Below are positions 11,218 through 11,652 of a DNA stretch of 11,652 nucleotides, piece after piece. Under the pieces are notes generated by a model, which was not told the DNA's origin, ran no database searches, and saw nothing but the letters and a program-made list of their open reading frames with translations. Numbering within the stretch: the first letter of the stretch is position 1; each line of letters opens with the position of its first letter. Origin of the DNA: an uncultured Roseiflexaceae bacterium (lineage in GTDB: Bacteria; Chloroflexota; Chloroflexia; Chloroflexales; Roseiflexaceae); assembly GCA_937974195.1 (NCBI GenBank), contig CALJIC010000166.1:1-11652 (forward strand), written 5' to 3'. Both the position numbers and the translations under genes were made by a program.

Positions 11218-11652
11218 CAGGGCCGCCCCTGCTGCCGGGCGAACCAGAGGACGGCGGCGAACCCGGCGGCGCACAGGGCGCACAGCGTGAGCCAGAGGGC
11301 GCGATTGTCCGAGCCCACCGTCAGCGCGACGAACAGCGTCACCATGACCAGCGCGAAGAGGATCTGGGCGGCGCAGCCCAGGAACGCATCGGGCTCGCGG
11401 TCGGACGGCTCGATCGGCAGCGGCGCGATTTCCGCGGTGCGCCGGCGGGGCACAGGGGCGCTCGCCTGCGCCGCCGGCTGGGCCATCTCGCGCACCAGCC
11501 GGTCCAGCTCAGGGGCGTACGCCGCCAGCGCCTGCGGCCCGTGCTCGGCCAGCAGGCGCTGCACCTCGACGAGGCGCTGCGGGTCGGCCGCCAGCCGGCG
11601 CTGGAGATCGGGCCCCCGGCGCTCGATCAGCGCCTGGGCACCCAGCTCGCGC
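11217..11652 (-). CDS. Membrane protein with helical N-terminal region, 5' end outside the window
   Basis: The frame is open from the window edge to the TGA at 11219-11217, so only the last 144 or so residues are visible; a GTG at 11564 is in frame, but the coding pattern continues upstream of it. The visible part begins with charged, leucine- and arginine-rich likely helices (for example DLQRRLAADPQRLVEVQRLL and LAAYAPELDRLVREMA), then a proline/alanine-rich linker. Two hydrophobic helices, separated by a short GSDNRA loop, lie at the C-terminus, ending ARQQGRP. I recognise no family. The one-base TGATG overlap with the ComB-like gene suggests a shared transcript and coupled translation. Confidence 0.7.
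   Translation of the reverse strand, partial: RELGAQALIERRGPDLQRRLAADPQRLVEVQRLLAEHGPQALAAYAPELDRLVREMAQPAAQASAPVPRRRTAEIAPLPIEPSDREPDAFLGCAAQILFALVMVTLFVALTVGSDNRALWLTLCALCAAGFAAVLWFARQQGRP

Noticed and set aside
11218..11283. Upstream start for the ComB-like protein at 11283
   Set aside because: It would add 22 Arg-rich residues overlapping the previous gene; the ATG at 11217 with the TGATG overlap fits the family length.

Overview
The window is very GC-rich DNA (roughly 70% or more by eye) with short intergenic gaps and mostly strong Shine-Dalgarno sites. A large BTAD/winged-helix regulator fused to a STAND-type ATPase and TPR array, together with the style of its relatives, suggests a member of the Chloroflexota (Roseiflexus/Kouleothrix-like). 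A high-GC actinobacterium cannot be excluded, because no rRNA or other marker gene is present. There is no tRNA, rRNA, CRISPR array, transposase or integrase, so this looks like ordinary chromosome rich in regulation and transport.

Layout. At 1-195 lies non-coding DNA rich in hairpins, followed by a 54-residue membrane mini-protein (196-360). It converges, across a perfect 11-bp hairpin, on a minus-strand cluster: a P-loop kinase of unknown substrate (2144-2614), a threonine synthase (905-2089) and a four-helix membrane protein (412-852). That cluster is driven by a clear promoter (TTGCCG-N17-TATAAA, 2662-2690). Upstream of it, an SAM-dependent methyltransferase (2805-3629, minus) ends at its own intrinsic terminator. 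The methyltransferase is divergent from the 984-residue BTAD-STAND-TPR regulator (3834-6788). Their shared intergenic region holds an extended -10 promoter, an 11-bp-period pair of heptamers of the kind SARP regulators bind, and a leader with several stacked hairpins.

The regulator converges on an MFS transporter (6823-8058, minus), which is divergent from a second, unrelated-looking MFS transporter (8258-9418, plus). The 199-bp gap between them holds a perfect TATAAT extended -10 promoter for the first and a TTGCAT-N17-TATGCT promoter for the second. It also holds two inverted repeats built on the same GATAGC/GCTAT half-site, about 31 bp (three helical turns) apart, one of them exactly inside the promoter spacer. 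A VOC/glyoxalase-fold protein (9499-9927) and a small polytopic membrane protein (9967-10440) follow on the same strand and may be co-transcribed with the second MFS gene. On the far side, a ComB-family phosphatase-like protein (10483-11217, minus) is translationally coupled (TGATG) to a two-helix membrane protein that runs off the window edge.

The best candidates for something new are regulatory: the double operator controlling the MFS pair, and the heptamer-repeat promoter and structured leader of the BTAD-STAND regulator. No fully novel multi-gene system can be demonstrated from this sequence alone.
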